A stretch of 22,334 nucleotides of DNA. Origin: an uncultured Clostridia bacterium (GTDB taxonomy: Bacteria > Bacillota > Clostridia > RUG12999). The translations under genes and the position numbers were made by a program. Shown piece after piece: positions 6,670-14,427 of this stretch. Where the stretch lies: the NCBI GenBank assembly GCA_949739095.1, contig CATIYX010000161.1, positions 1-22,334 of the forward strand, in the 5' to 3' direction. The first letter of the stretch is position 1, and the number at the start of each line of letters is the position of its first letter. The notes beneath the pieces are model-generated. The model saw only the letters and a program-made list of their open reading frames with translations. It had not been told where the DNA came from and made no database searches.

Positions 6670-7941
6670 TTATAAAGGGTTTACAACAGATAAAACCATA
6701 TTGTCAGCCGTTAAATGTGACTGAAAAATATTTTCAATGTCTGCCCTTGTAATTTCTTGATAAGTTTGTATGCTATCCAACATATCAATATTTTGCAAAA
6801 TATTACGTGCAAACATATTAGTATATTCTTCTGCATCATCAAGCACACGCAAAAAGCGTCCTATGCGCATCCGTTTCATCCGTTCCAGCGCTTCATCTGA
6901 AAATGAAAATCCTTGAATCGCTTCCTGTACCCGTTTTGCAACTTGCTTCGGTTCATCGCTTTCACCCGCAATTTCCGTGTAGGCAAATTCCAGCCCACCA
7001 GTGTATGCATAAGAAAAGCTGCTGGAAATCAAGCCTTGCTCATATAAGGAGTTATATAACTCAGAACTTTTGCCAAGCAATAAATCCAGTGCGATTTTAC
7101 AACACAATTTATGTTTTAACAATGCTTTTCCTTCATATAGCTGAGAATCCTTAAATCCAATATAAAATAGCGGTTTGGCAACACTAAGCGCTGCCTCCTG
7201 ATATGGTTTATGAATCGTCTTTGGTTCATCCGGATATTTTCTGGCAACTGGTTTCGCCGGCTCCATTTCTTTCAGTGTTTTATCAATCGTTTCTTTCACT
7301 TTTCCCGCACTGACATTGGCAACAATGCAAAGTGCCATATTAGATGGATGATAAAACGTATTATAGCAGGTATATAATGTATCTTCCGTGATTTCTGCAA
7401 TACTTTCAACTGTTCCTGCAATGTCTACTTTAACAGGATGGTTGTGGTACAAACAGCCCAACATGTTAAAAAAGGCGCGCCAATTAGGATCGTCATCATA
7501 CATACGGATTTCTTGCCCGATAATTCCCTGTTCTTTCGCCACATTTTCTGCCGTAAAATATGGTGTTTGTACATAATGCAATAATGTTTTTAAGTTTTCT
7601 TCAAATGAATTGGTGCACCAAAAATAGTACGCCGTAATATCCGAAGAGGTAAATGCATTGGCAGAAGCACCGTATTTACTAAAGGTATCAAACACATTTT
7701 CACCATCCGGCTGTTCAAACATTTTATGCTCCAGAAAATGTGCAACACCATCCGGTACCTGTATATATTGCTCCTCCTGCAACGGAACAAAATGGTTGTC
7801 AATGGAACCAAAATGTGTTGCAAAATAGGCACAGCTTTTTTGAAATTCCGGTTTTTCAACAATATAAACACGCAATCCGCTGGAATGCTGGTAAGAATAA
7901 ACGGTTTCATTCAAATTCAAGTAGTCTTTTTTCTGCATCAT
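6670..7941 (-). CDS. ymfH: M16 family zinc peptidase-like protein YmfH (YfmH)
   Basis: The 423-residue protein is an M16 (pitrilysin/processing peptidase) family member matching the clostridial and Bacillus YmfH type. Databases also spell this YfmH and associate it with 5-aminopentanol modification of elongation factor P. The inverted zinc motif HFLEH is at residues 68-72 and the downstream zinc ligand region EQGIIGQE at 137-144, so this partner should be catalytic. The C-terminal half is the second, non-catalytic M16 repeat. Its ATG overlaps the ymfF stop as ATGA, with GAGGCGG before it; a second ATG follows immediately. No signal peptide is seen, so it is probably cytoplasmic. The pair probably forms a heterodimer, as is common in M16 proteins. 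No EF-P gene lies nearby, and the true substrate is uncertain. Confidence 0.9.
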   Translation of the reverse strand: MMQKKDYLNLNETVYSYQHSSGLRVYIVEKPEFQKSCAYFATHFGSIDNHFVPLQEEQYIQVPDGVAHFLEHKMFEQPDGENVFDTFSKYGASANAFTSSDITAYYFWCTNSFEENLKTLLHYVQTPYFTAENVAKEQGIIGQEIRMYDDDPNWRAFFNMLGCLYHNHPVKVDIAGTVESIAEITEDTLYTCYNTFYHPSNMALCIVANVSAGKVKETIDKTLKEMEPAKPVARKYPDEPKTIHKPYQEAALSVAKPLFYIGFKDSQLYEGKALLKHKLCCKIALDLLLGKSSELYNSLYEQGLISSSFSYAYTGGLEFAYTEIAGESDEPKQVAKRVQEAIQGFSFSDEALERMKRMRIGRFLRVLDDAEEYTNMFARNILQNIDMLDSIQTYQEITRADIENIFQSHLTADNMVLSVVNPL

Positions 7942-9194
7942 TCCGCCTCATCCTTTCCGCAAATAAAATAAATCAAATCCAGCACCACGCTTTTTGCTGC
8001 TGCAATCACTTGGTCCTTTGTGATATGTTCTACGCCACGGATAACATCGTCAATTGAGACCTGTTCATCCCCTGCCAATATGCCACTCAAATAGAAATCC
8101 TCCATCATAACAGGTTCATCATAGCAGGATAAATAACGGTTTTTCAAAAATTCTTTTGCTGCAGCCATTTCTTTTTCTGTGACATTCCCTTGTTTGATTT
8201 CCTCTAATTGCAGCAAAATTTCTGCTTTTGCCTGTTCATAATTTTGAAATTCAATTCCGGTGGCAACTAAAATAATATTCTTTTGCCGCACAAATCTGGA
8301 ATAAGCATAATATGCCAAACTTAATTTCTCACGGACATGATTAAATAATTTAGAATGGGTTCCGCTGCCATAAACGGAATTAAATACCTGCATTTGGCAA
8401 AACTGTTCCAAAGAATCAGGCAAATTGCTGCGCATACCAAGCACCAGTTTTCCTTGTGCCACATCCATTGGTTCTGTAATAGTTCTCACCTGCTGTGGCA
8501 TGAGACCATGCTTTGTCTGAGGAAGTGTTTCCGTAGCAGGGACTGTTTCAAACAACTGTTTGATGGGGACAACATCCAGATTCCCCGTCACAAAAATGTG
8601 AATAGGACTGTTTCCGATGATTTTCTGATAGTGCTGATAGAGCGACTGTGGCGTAATTTCTTCCAGTCCATCTAACGACCCAAATTCATGAATGCCATAG
8701 GCTTCCTGTTCGCACATCAGTTCTAAACAACGTTGATTGGCATAATCGCGTTTATCATTTTGCAGTGCCATAATTTCATTCTTCAAATCTTCTTTTTCAA
8801 TTTGAAAAATGGTTTTATCAAATGCTCCATTGTGTACCAGTGGCGCAAACAGGATTTCTTTTGCAAATGCAGCCAGCTTTGATGAAACAGCTTCTCCATG
8901 CGCATAGTTATCGTTGATTCCTGAAAAATGGAATGTTAAAATTTGTGCTTCGCCCTTTTTTTGCACACCTGCATGAATGGAAGCACCATAGAGCCATTCC
9001 AAATGTGCTGCAATGTTGTGTTTTGTGGGAAATGCTTCACACCCTGATTTCAGCACTTGCGTAAGCAACGCGTTATAGGACGCTTCTTCTTTGCAAAGCG
9101 GACGTACCAAATAGATGCCAAGTGAAAAATGTTTGAATTGTTCTGTCTTCAGATAGTGTAGTTTTACACCACCCGGAAGTGAATAGGTTTCCAT
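7938..9194 (-). CDS. ymfF: M16 family peptidase-like protein YmfF (YfmF), inactive partner
   Basis: The 418-residue M16-fold protein is the partner of the downstream ymfH. It keeps M16 structural features such as ALLTQVLKSGCEAFPTK early on and the FYLSGILAGDEQVSIDDV region near the end. No HxxEH zinc motif is present, so it should be the non-catalytic subunit, as described for YmfF in Bacillus. A GGAGG site about nine bases before the ATG supports the start. The stop overlaps the ymfH start by four bases, which implies translational coupling. A weak promoter candidate lies just upstream. Function beyond the M16 pair is inferred; the EF-P link comes from family naming. Confidence 0.88.
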   Translation of the reverse strand: METYSLPGGVKLHYLKTEQFKHFSLGIYLVRPLCKEEASYNALLTQVLKSGCEAFPTKHNIAAHLEWLYGASIHAGVQKKGEAQILTFHFSGINDNYAHGEAVSSKLAAFAKEILFAPLVHNGAFDKTIFQIEKEDLKNEIMALQNDKRDYANQRCLELMCEQEAYGIHEFGSLDGLEEITPQSLYQHYQKIIGNSPIHIFVTGNLDVVPIKQLFETVPATETLPQTKHGLMPQQVRTITEPMDVAQGKLVLGMRSNLPDSLEQFCQMQVFNSVYGSGTHSKLFNHVREKLSLAYYAYSRFVRQKNIILVATGIEFQNYEQAKAEILLQLEEIKQGNVTEKEMAAAKEFLKNRYLSCYDEPVMMEDFYLSGILAGDEQVSIDDVIRGVEHITKDQVIAAAKSVVLDLIYFICGKDEAE

Positions 9195-9232
9195 TGTGTC
9201 CTACCTCCCTACCTCAAAAGCCATAAATGCCA

Positions 9233-9260
9233 TTTATACTATTATAATATTGTAAGTGAA
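9233..9260 (-). promoter_or_regulatory. Weak candidate promoter for ymfF-ymfH
   Basis: On the minus strand TTCACT (9260-9255) and TATAAA (9238-9233) are separated by 16 bases in the 76-base gap between the DUF624-like gene and ymfF. The ymfF ribosome site lies downstream. No terminator was seen in the gap, so readthrough from the long upstream operon is also possible. Confidence 0.35.
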
Positions 9261-9270
9261 TTCCGGCGGA

Positions 9271-10347
9271 TTATTCGTCTTTTTCGCCTTTTTTATCTTC
9301 TTTTTCTTCTAGCGTTTTAAAATCTTCTTCATCTAGCCGTTTGTTAAACAGGTTGGCAACATCATTTCTGGAAGTGAGTACACTTTCATCCGGCTCCTCG
9401 ATTCGGTTCCATTTCACTTCCTCCTCTTGTTTTTGTTCGACTAGATTTTCCGATATATCCACTGCATTATATTCTGATTCTGTTTCCTCTAATGGGTCCA
9501 ACATAAATTTGCGGATAACCGGATAAGAAAACATCTGCATAGTTAGACCATAGATAGACATTAGCAGAAAAATTGTTACAATCGCACCAATCAACGGCGA
9601 TAGATAAAAATACAACAGATAAACGCCAACTGCAAAAATAACGGACACAATAATAAACAAAATATTGCGCGGAAATGCCATAACTGTTAATAAAAATGCA
9701 TTTTTCACAATTTGTTTCAGTTTCAATTCAAACGTGACTATCATGGTCCAGATATATTGATGCATCACAGCATAAATCACGAACACAAATACTATCAATG
9801 CCAATAAAAAGACATAAAGCAAATGCATAGGACCTGCGGTTGCAGCCATTTGATGGTAGAAACGGATTCCGAACAGCAATAAATTGACTACTACCAAATC
9901 AATCGCAAACATAGCAAAAGCCTGTTTCAAGTTTTGTCCCGTGCGCCGCCAAAAGTCGCTCCAAAGCCATGAATGTTCTTCTCGCACATAATTACGTAAA
10001 ACATAGTGAAATCCTGCTGCACAAGGACTTCCACCAAACAGCAAAACAATGATAACTGCACTGGCAATTGCTAATATGTTTACGGACATATATACTTGTT
10101 CTGCAGTGACTTGCTGCGTTGTAATGAGTGATTGAAACATTGGCGCAAAATAGGAAACAAACATAAACCAATAAAGCAATAACGCAGGAATGCAAGTAAT
10201 AAAATATAGCAGATTAAGCTGTAGATATTTCCAAAATTTGCGGAAATATAACTGACCAAACCGCGCGATTCCTTTCTTTTCAGGCTCCCCTTTCTCAACG
10301 CCTTTTCCAGGTTTTGTGTAGTCAAAAAATCCAAAAATACCAGCCAT
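9271..10347 (-). CDS. DUF624/YesL-like integral membrane protein
   Basis: The 358-residue membrane protein begins MAGIFGFFDYTKPGKGV, an opening typical of clostridial DUF624 (YesL) proteins. About six membrane segments are visible near residues 43-68, 87-105, 143-161, 175-197, 225-249 and 251-272. Between the second and third sits a conserved-looking GGSPCAAGFHYVLRNYVRE stretch. A highly charged, mainly acidic cytoplasmic tail of about 75 residues follows from residue 284. The family has no established biochemical role; some members sit in sugar-use operons. The ATG has AAGGATG about seven bases before it, and the gene starts 17 bases after the cvpA-like stop, so it is the last member of the priA-led run. 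Confidence 0.82.
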   Translation of the reverse strand: MAGIFGFFDYTKPGKGVEKGEPEKKGIARFGQLYFRKFWKYLQLNLLYFITCIPALLLYWFMFVSYFAPMFQSLITTQQVTAEQVYMSVNILAIASAVIIVLLFGGSPCAAGFHYVLRNYVREEHSWLWSDFWRRTGQNLKQAFAMFAIDLVVVNLLLFGIRFYHQMAATAGPMHLLYVFLLALIVFVFVIYAVMHQYIWTMIVTFELKLKQIVKNAFLLTVMAFPRNILFIIVSVIFAVGVYLLYFYLSPLIGAIVTIFLLMSIYGLTMQMFSYPVIRKFMLDPLEETESEYNAVDISENLVEQKQEEEVKWNRIEEPDESVLTSRNDVANLFNKRLDEEDFKTLEEKEDKKGEKDE

Positions 10348-10364
10348 AATTCTTCATCCTTTCT

Positions 10365-10997
10365 TTATCGAAGCCCCAGCACCAAATTGATAATGAGGTT
10401 GTTTGTATAAAAATAGCTGCAAATAATAGATCTGGAAAGTTCATCCGAAAGCCAAGAATAGGCGGGATTCATGCTAATGATAAATATTACTGCCGCTAAT
10501 AAATAACATAATAGAATTCCGGTAACTGCACCAAACCCTCCGCCAAGCAGTCTATTACATTGGCGGATGACTGGCAGATGCGTTAGCGCCAAAAGAAACA
10601 TAGCACAAAGCCGGATGACAATATGTAATAAAATAGTAAATATCAAAAATAATAATACTTGGGTCAGAGACTGCGCAATCCAATCACAAACATTTTGTAC
10701 ACCGCTCATAACCATTTCTTGTGGTATGAAACGCATAATAAACGGAGGCAGTGTGTCTAGATTATCTGTCAGCATAGGCTCTGCCATCTGGGCAATCGCT
10801 AAAGCTATTTGTTCTTGCAACTGATATAGAAATGGGACAGTTTGCACAAAATCCAAAAAACGTTGGTAGAAAAACATTGCTAAAACAATGGACAACAGCA
10901 GCGTGATAAATCCGATAATGGAACGAATGAATCCACGTTTCACACCAATCCAAACAGCGCATAGCAATACCGCAATAAATATGGCATCCAGAATCAT
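10365..10997 (-). CDS. CvpA-family membrane protein
   Basis: The 210-residue protein resembles the CvpA family, named after colicin V production but also linked to envelope integrity. It has an early segment at residues 2-18, GVKRGFIRSIIGF at 18-30 leading into a second segment, and two more near 110-138 and 155-176. The NRLLGGGFGAVTGIL motif (about 148-162) before the last helix is a family hallmark. An ATG 36 bases upstream would add a charged leader without a ribosome site; the start at 10997 follows AAGGGGGAAAG and begins directly at the first membrane helix. It lies between DUF5711-like and DUF624-like genes. No specific function can be given. Confidence 0.82.
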   Translation of the reverse strand: MILDAIFIAVLLCAVWIGVKRGFIRSIIGFITLLLSIVLAMFFYQRFLDFVQTVPFLYQLQEQIALAIAQMAEPMLTDNLDTLPPFIMRFIPQEMVMSGVQNVCDWIAQSLTQVLLFLIFTILLHIVIRLCAMFLLALTHLPVIRQCNRLLGGGFGAVTGILLCYLLAAVIFIISMNPAYSWLSDELSRSIICSYFYTNNLIINLVLGLR

Positions 10998-11055
10998 GTG
11001 CTTTCCCCCTTTTCTTTTCTGCTTGCTACTCAAGGCGTCCCTCAGTGATAGTATT

Positions 11056-12228
11056 TTAGTTCAGCGGGACAACCTCCAGTTTTGTTCCATAAAATATCAA
11101 TGCCTCATCCTGCTTTAAAATATACGCACTGCGCATATCTTTATCTAATGATGTATTCGATTTTTCTTTTCCAGACTGGTTGATAATATGTATATCACGC
11201 AATGTCATTGCATATATATCATTTTTAAAGACTTCGATTTTTTTCACTTCATCCGAAATGGTGCATTCACCCGTTTTCTTTCCTCTGGCACTAATAATTT
11301 GAATCAAACCGTGCTTTCCAGGTTCGGCAGAATATGCCTGTAGATTCAGTGCCAAAATACCATTATCCCCCACTGCAAATTGTGTCAATGTACCTGTATA
11401 GGTATATTCCCATAGCTTATCTCCTTTGACAGAAAGCGCAAATGCAGAAGTATCTCCTACACAGTATAATGTTTGACTATTCATCCATTTAAGCGCGGCT
11501 ACCATATTATCCGGATAGGTCGTACCAGCAAACGGTTTTTCTGAAACAGCAATATCAAACAACATCACGTTTCCGCTCGCGCGGCCTGTCGAGGTGTCCA
11601 ACAGGGAAACCGCCAACGTTTTTCCGTCATTAGAAAGTTTTGCATCTAAAATATTCCAGTTCCCAGAGTTCCATTTAAATAATGCCTGTCCAGTATTATC
11701 ATAAACGCAAACACCGCCTTTATAACCAGGCTGTTTCGTAATGGCTGTTACATACCCTTTTTCATTAATGGACGCGGCAATCATTGCTTCTGTCGTGACA
11801 CTGTTTTGCTTTCCATCTTCTGTAATAACAGAAAAGTTGGTTCCGTCTTTATCATAAACAACCATTCCATAAGTGGAAGTATCTACCGCCGGATTTTTTC
11901 CGGAAATACTCTGATACCAAACTTCATTTAGCTTATGATCCAACAGAGATACACTATTACTGCCGGTCATAATGATATTTCCTTTCCATGAGGCAAACCC
12001 ATAATTCCCTGAATTTTCTAATGTTTTGACTTTATTTTGACTTTCCTGCGGCAAACCTTCCGTTTCAGAAGTTTGCTGTGTGCCAATATATTGTTGTATC
12101 ATAGCAATGACTTGATCCAGCGTACCTGTTTGTTTCGCATATGTTATAAGAAAAGTAGCACCAAAAATCACAACAATTAAAATCACCCACGGCATGATAT
12201 GCCGTTTTTTCTTTTTTTCCTGTTTCAA
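11056..12228 (-). CDS. Membrane-anchored DUF5711-like beta-propeller protein
   Basis: The 390-residue product has a lysine-rich cytoplasmic start, a single membrane helix at about residues 13-31 (PWVILIVVIFGATFLITYA) and a large extracytoplasmic domain. From about residue 70 that domain shows repeating units such as ASWKGNIIMTG, GMVVYDKDGTNF, GYVTAITKQPGYKG and DAKLSNDGKTLAVSL, spaced like the blades of a WD40/PQQ-type propeller. It resembles clostridial DUF5711 proteins. The start is TTG, overlapping the thiN stop as TTGA, with GAGGTGG seven bases before it. Function is unknown; a role as scaffold or ligand sensor in the envelope is only a guess from the fold. Confidence 0.78.
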   Translation of the reverse strand: MKQEKKKKRHIMPWVILIVVIFGATFLITYAKQTGTLDQVIAMIQQYIGTQQTSETEGLPQESQNKVKTLENSGNYGFASWKGNIIMTGSNSVSLLDHKLNEVWYQSISGKNPAVDTSTYGMVVYDKDGTNFSVITEDGKQNSVTTEAMIAASINEKGYVTAITKQPGYKGGVCVYDNTGQALFKWNSGNWNILDAKLSNDGKTLAVSLLDTSTGRASGNVMLFDIAVSEKPFAGTTYPDNMVAALKWMNSQTLYCVGDTSAFALSVKGDKLWEYTYTGTLTQFAVGDNGILALNLQAYSAEPGKHGLIQIISARGKKTGECTISDEVKKIEVFKNDIYAMTLRDIHIINQSGKEKSNTSLDKDMRSAYILKQDEALIFYGTKLEVVPLN

Positions 12229-12872
12229 CCTTCATCCACCTCATCCGCTTTGGTTAATATGGCAAGTAATATTCCTTTCTGCAATTCAATTGAGCAAGTG
12301 TCTTCCAGCAAGATATTACTGATTCCCATAGGTACACCGAAATATAGTGTTCCCTCATGCAACGGATATTCCAAATTTTGTGTTGTGATACCTGTAGCAT
12401 CTCCGCCGATAGGAATAAGCGATAAATAATCTCCCTTGCGCCCCTGCAATATAGCTGTAGTTGTTCCCCGATGGAGCGTTATAGTAGAAACCGGCGTTTC
12501 TATTGCCATTTCCACGCCATGTACAGCCGCATATTGCAGCATAAACACATTCGCAAGCGCATGTTCTATTCTACTGCCACCTAAAGCCCCCAGAAATTTT
12601 ATATCATGAAATCCATTTTCTATCGCATAATCCAATGCCAATTGTGCATCCGTTTCATCCTTTTTACGCGGATGTACCAAATGCTGGCAATCAGCACGGT
12701 ATTTCTCCCGAATAGAATCCATATCTCCAATGATAACATCCGGCATACATCCAATCTGCACAAGATGATTATATCCTCCATCTGCACAGATAACAACATC
12801 GCCAGGCTGAATATAATTTTTTAGCCAGCGTTCATCCTCAATATCGCCGCTTGCAATAATAATTGCTCTCAC
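12225..12872 (-). CDS. thiN: Thiamine diphosphokinase
   Basis: The 215-residue enzyme transfers pyrophosphate from ATP to thiamine, making thiamine diphosphate. Family motifs are ADGG (30-33), GDMDS (49-53), KDETDAQLA (71-79) and the thiamine-binding segment GGSRIEHALAN (98-108). In that last motif most homologues have Asp before His; here it is Glu103. The C-terminal beta-sandwich domain is complete. The start is GTG with AGGGTGA a few bases upstream, and only four bases separate it from the rpe stop. Its stop overlaps the TTG start of the DUF5711-like gene. Its position after rpe at the end of the prkC-rsgA cluster is typical of Bacillota. Confidence 0.93.
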   Translation of the reverse strand: MRAIIIASGDIEDERWLKNYIQPGDVVICADGGYNHLVQIGCMPDVIIGDMDSIREKYRADCQHLVHPRKKDETDAQLALDYAIENGFHDIKFLGALGGSRIEHALANVFMLQYAAVHGVEMAIETPVSTITLHRGTTTAILQGRKGDYLSLIPIGGDATGITTQNLEYPLHEGTLYFGVPMGISNILLEDTCSIELQKGILLAILTKADEVDEG

Positions 12873-12876
12873 AGTA

Positions 12877-13524
12877 TCACCCTGTTCTTACCTGTTTCAT
12901 TTGTTCTATAGTTTTTCGCGGGTCCTCAGATTGAAAAATGCCGGATCCTGCAACAATGACATTAGCCCCTGCTGCTATAATGTTCCCAATATTTTTTGTT
13001 GAAACACCGCCATCAATTTCTATCGGATAGTCCGCACCGGTATGACTGCGGATAGTTTTAATTTTTTCTAAACTCTCTGGAATAAACGATTGTCCGCCGA
13101 AGCCCGGATAAACAGACATAACAAGCGTCATGTCCGCCTGATCAATCAGCGGAAAATATGCCTCCGGCTGCGTATCCGGACTCAAAACAATCCCACAGCG
13201 CACACCATGTTCCCTAATTTTATCAAAACATGTTTCTGTGTCATCTTGACATTCCGCGTGAACTGTAATGATATCTGCACCACCCTGTGCAAAAGAATCA
13301 ATATATTGCAGCGGATTTGTCAGCATGAGATGGACATCCAGCGGCAGAGCGGTTATCTTTTTCAAAGCAGCTACTAAATGCGGTCCGAAAGATAGGTTCG
13401 GAACAAAATGTCCATCCATGATATCCACGTGCAGTAAATCCGCTCCGGCAGTTTCCATTTTCCGCACCTCGTCTGCCATATGTAAAATATCTGCCGCCAA
13501 TAGCGACGGCGCTATTTGAATCAT
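12877..13524 (-). CDS. rpe: Ribulose-phosphate 3-epimerase
   Basis: The 215-residue TIM-barrel enzyme interconverts ribulose-5-phosphate and xylulose-5-phosphate in the pentose phosphate pathway. Active-site and metal residues are His32 and Asp34 in LLHVDIMDG, His65 in DVHLML and Asp171 in EIDGGV. The phosphate-binding motifs SVYPGFGGQSF (137-147) and AGSGIF (192-197) are intact. I chose the ATG at 13524, which overlaps the rsgA stop as ATGA and has GGAG eight bases upstream. A GTG nine bases earlier overlaps the ribosome site itself and is unlikely to be used. The gene is translationally coupled to rsgA. Confidence 0.95.
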   Translation of the reverse strand: MIQIAPSLLAADILHMADEVRKMETAGADLLHVDIMDGHFVPNLSFGPHLVAALKKITALPLDVHLMLTNPLQYIDSFAQGGADIITVHAECQDDTETCFDKIREHGVRCGIVLSPDTQPEAYFPLIDQADMTLVMSVYPGFGGQSFIPESLEKIKTIRSHTGADYPIEIDGGVSTKNIGNIIAAGANVIVAGSGIFQSEDPRKTIEQMKQVRTG

Positions 13525-14405
13525 CTTTGCCACTCCTTAATTTCTTTTAAGATTTGATACATCTGTACATAACTCTCATAACGCGACCTTGCAATTTTTC
13601 CCTGTTCCAGCGCCTCGCGCACAGCGCATTCCGGTTCGCTGACATGGTTACATCCGCGAAAGCGGCACTTTCCTATATATTCGTGCAATTCAGGGAAACA
13701 CTCTTCTAATTCTGTCACGCGGATATCTTGGATATCCAGATTGCTAAATCCAGGTGAATCTGCAACAAAAGTTTCGGAACCGAGTGAAAAAAGTTCTACA
13801 GTTCGGGTCGTATGTCGCCCTCGTTGTATTTTACGACTAACGCCGCCTGTTTCCAATCGAATATCATCGCCTAGCAAGTTGAGCAAACTGGATTTTCCAA
13901 CACCAGAACAACCTGCAAACACTGTTACCTGATTTTGCAGTTGCTCTTTCAACGCTTCGATACCTTTGCGTTCGGCAGCAGAAACACAAAATATCCGATA
14001 TCCTGCCAATTGGTAAGTCTTCGGCAGATGTTCTGCAATTTCCGATGATAAATCTGTTTTATTCATTACTAAGAATGGCTTAATATGATGATGTTCCGCC
14101 ACCACCGTCAATTTATCAATCAAAAATGGAATAGGTTCAGGCGCCGCCGCGGCAAACACAATTCCCATTTGGTCAATGTTTGCAACCGGCGGACGCACAA
14201 ACGCATTTTTCCGTTCCAGAAGCTTTACCACATTCCCCTTTTGTTCCGATTCTTCTAACACTTCCATTTCACAATGGTCGCCAACAAGCGGTGTTAGTTT
14301 GTTGTTGCGGAAAACACCACGTGCGCGGCATTCATAAATACCGTCGGTTGTTTCTACATAATAGAATCCGGAAACAGCTTTTACAATTGTTCCTGTTAAA
14401 ATCAT
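13521..14405 (-). CDS. rsgA: Ribosome small subunit-dependent GTPase RsgA
   Basis: The 294-residue circularly permuted GTPase checks late 30S subunit maturation. An N-terminal OB fold covers about 1-70. The permuted G motifs then appear as G4 NKTD (115-118), G5-like SAAERKG (142-148), G1 GCSGVGKSS (165-173), the switch segment RGRHTT with catalytic His198, and G3 DSPGF (216-220). The zinc knuckle uses Cys247, Cys252, His254 and Cys260. The open frame extends 70 codons further upstream into the kinase gene, but that extension is low-complexity and basic and is read out of frame with the kinase. The ATG at 14405 has AAAGGTGA five bases upstream and begins MILTGTIVKA as in homologues. It lies 22 bases after the kinase stop. 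Confidence 0.95.
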   Translation of the reverse strand: MILTGTIVKAVSGFYYVETTDGIYECRARGVFRNNKLTPLVGDHCEMEVLEESEQKGNVVKLLERKNAFVRPPVANIDQMGIVFAAAAPEPIPFLIDKLTVVAEHHHIKPFLVMNKTDLSSEIAEHLPKTYQLAGYRIFCVSAAERKGIEALKEQLQNQVTVFAGCSGVGKSSLLNLLGDDIRLETGGVSRKIQRGRHTTRTVELFSLGSETFVADSPGFSNLDIQDIRVTELEECFPELHEYIGKCRFRGCNHVSEPECAVREALEQGKIARSRYESYVQMYQILKEIKEWQR

Positions 14406-14427
14406 AGTTTCACCTTTATTTGAAAAC

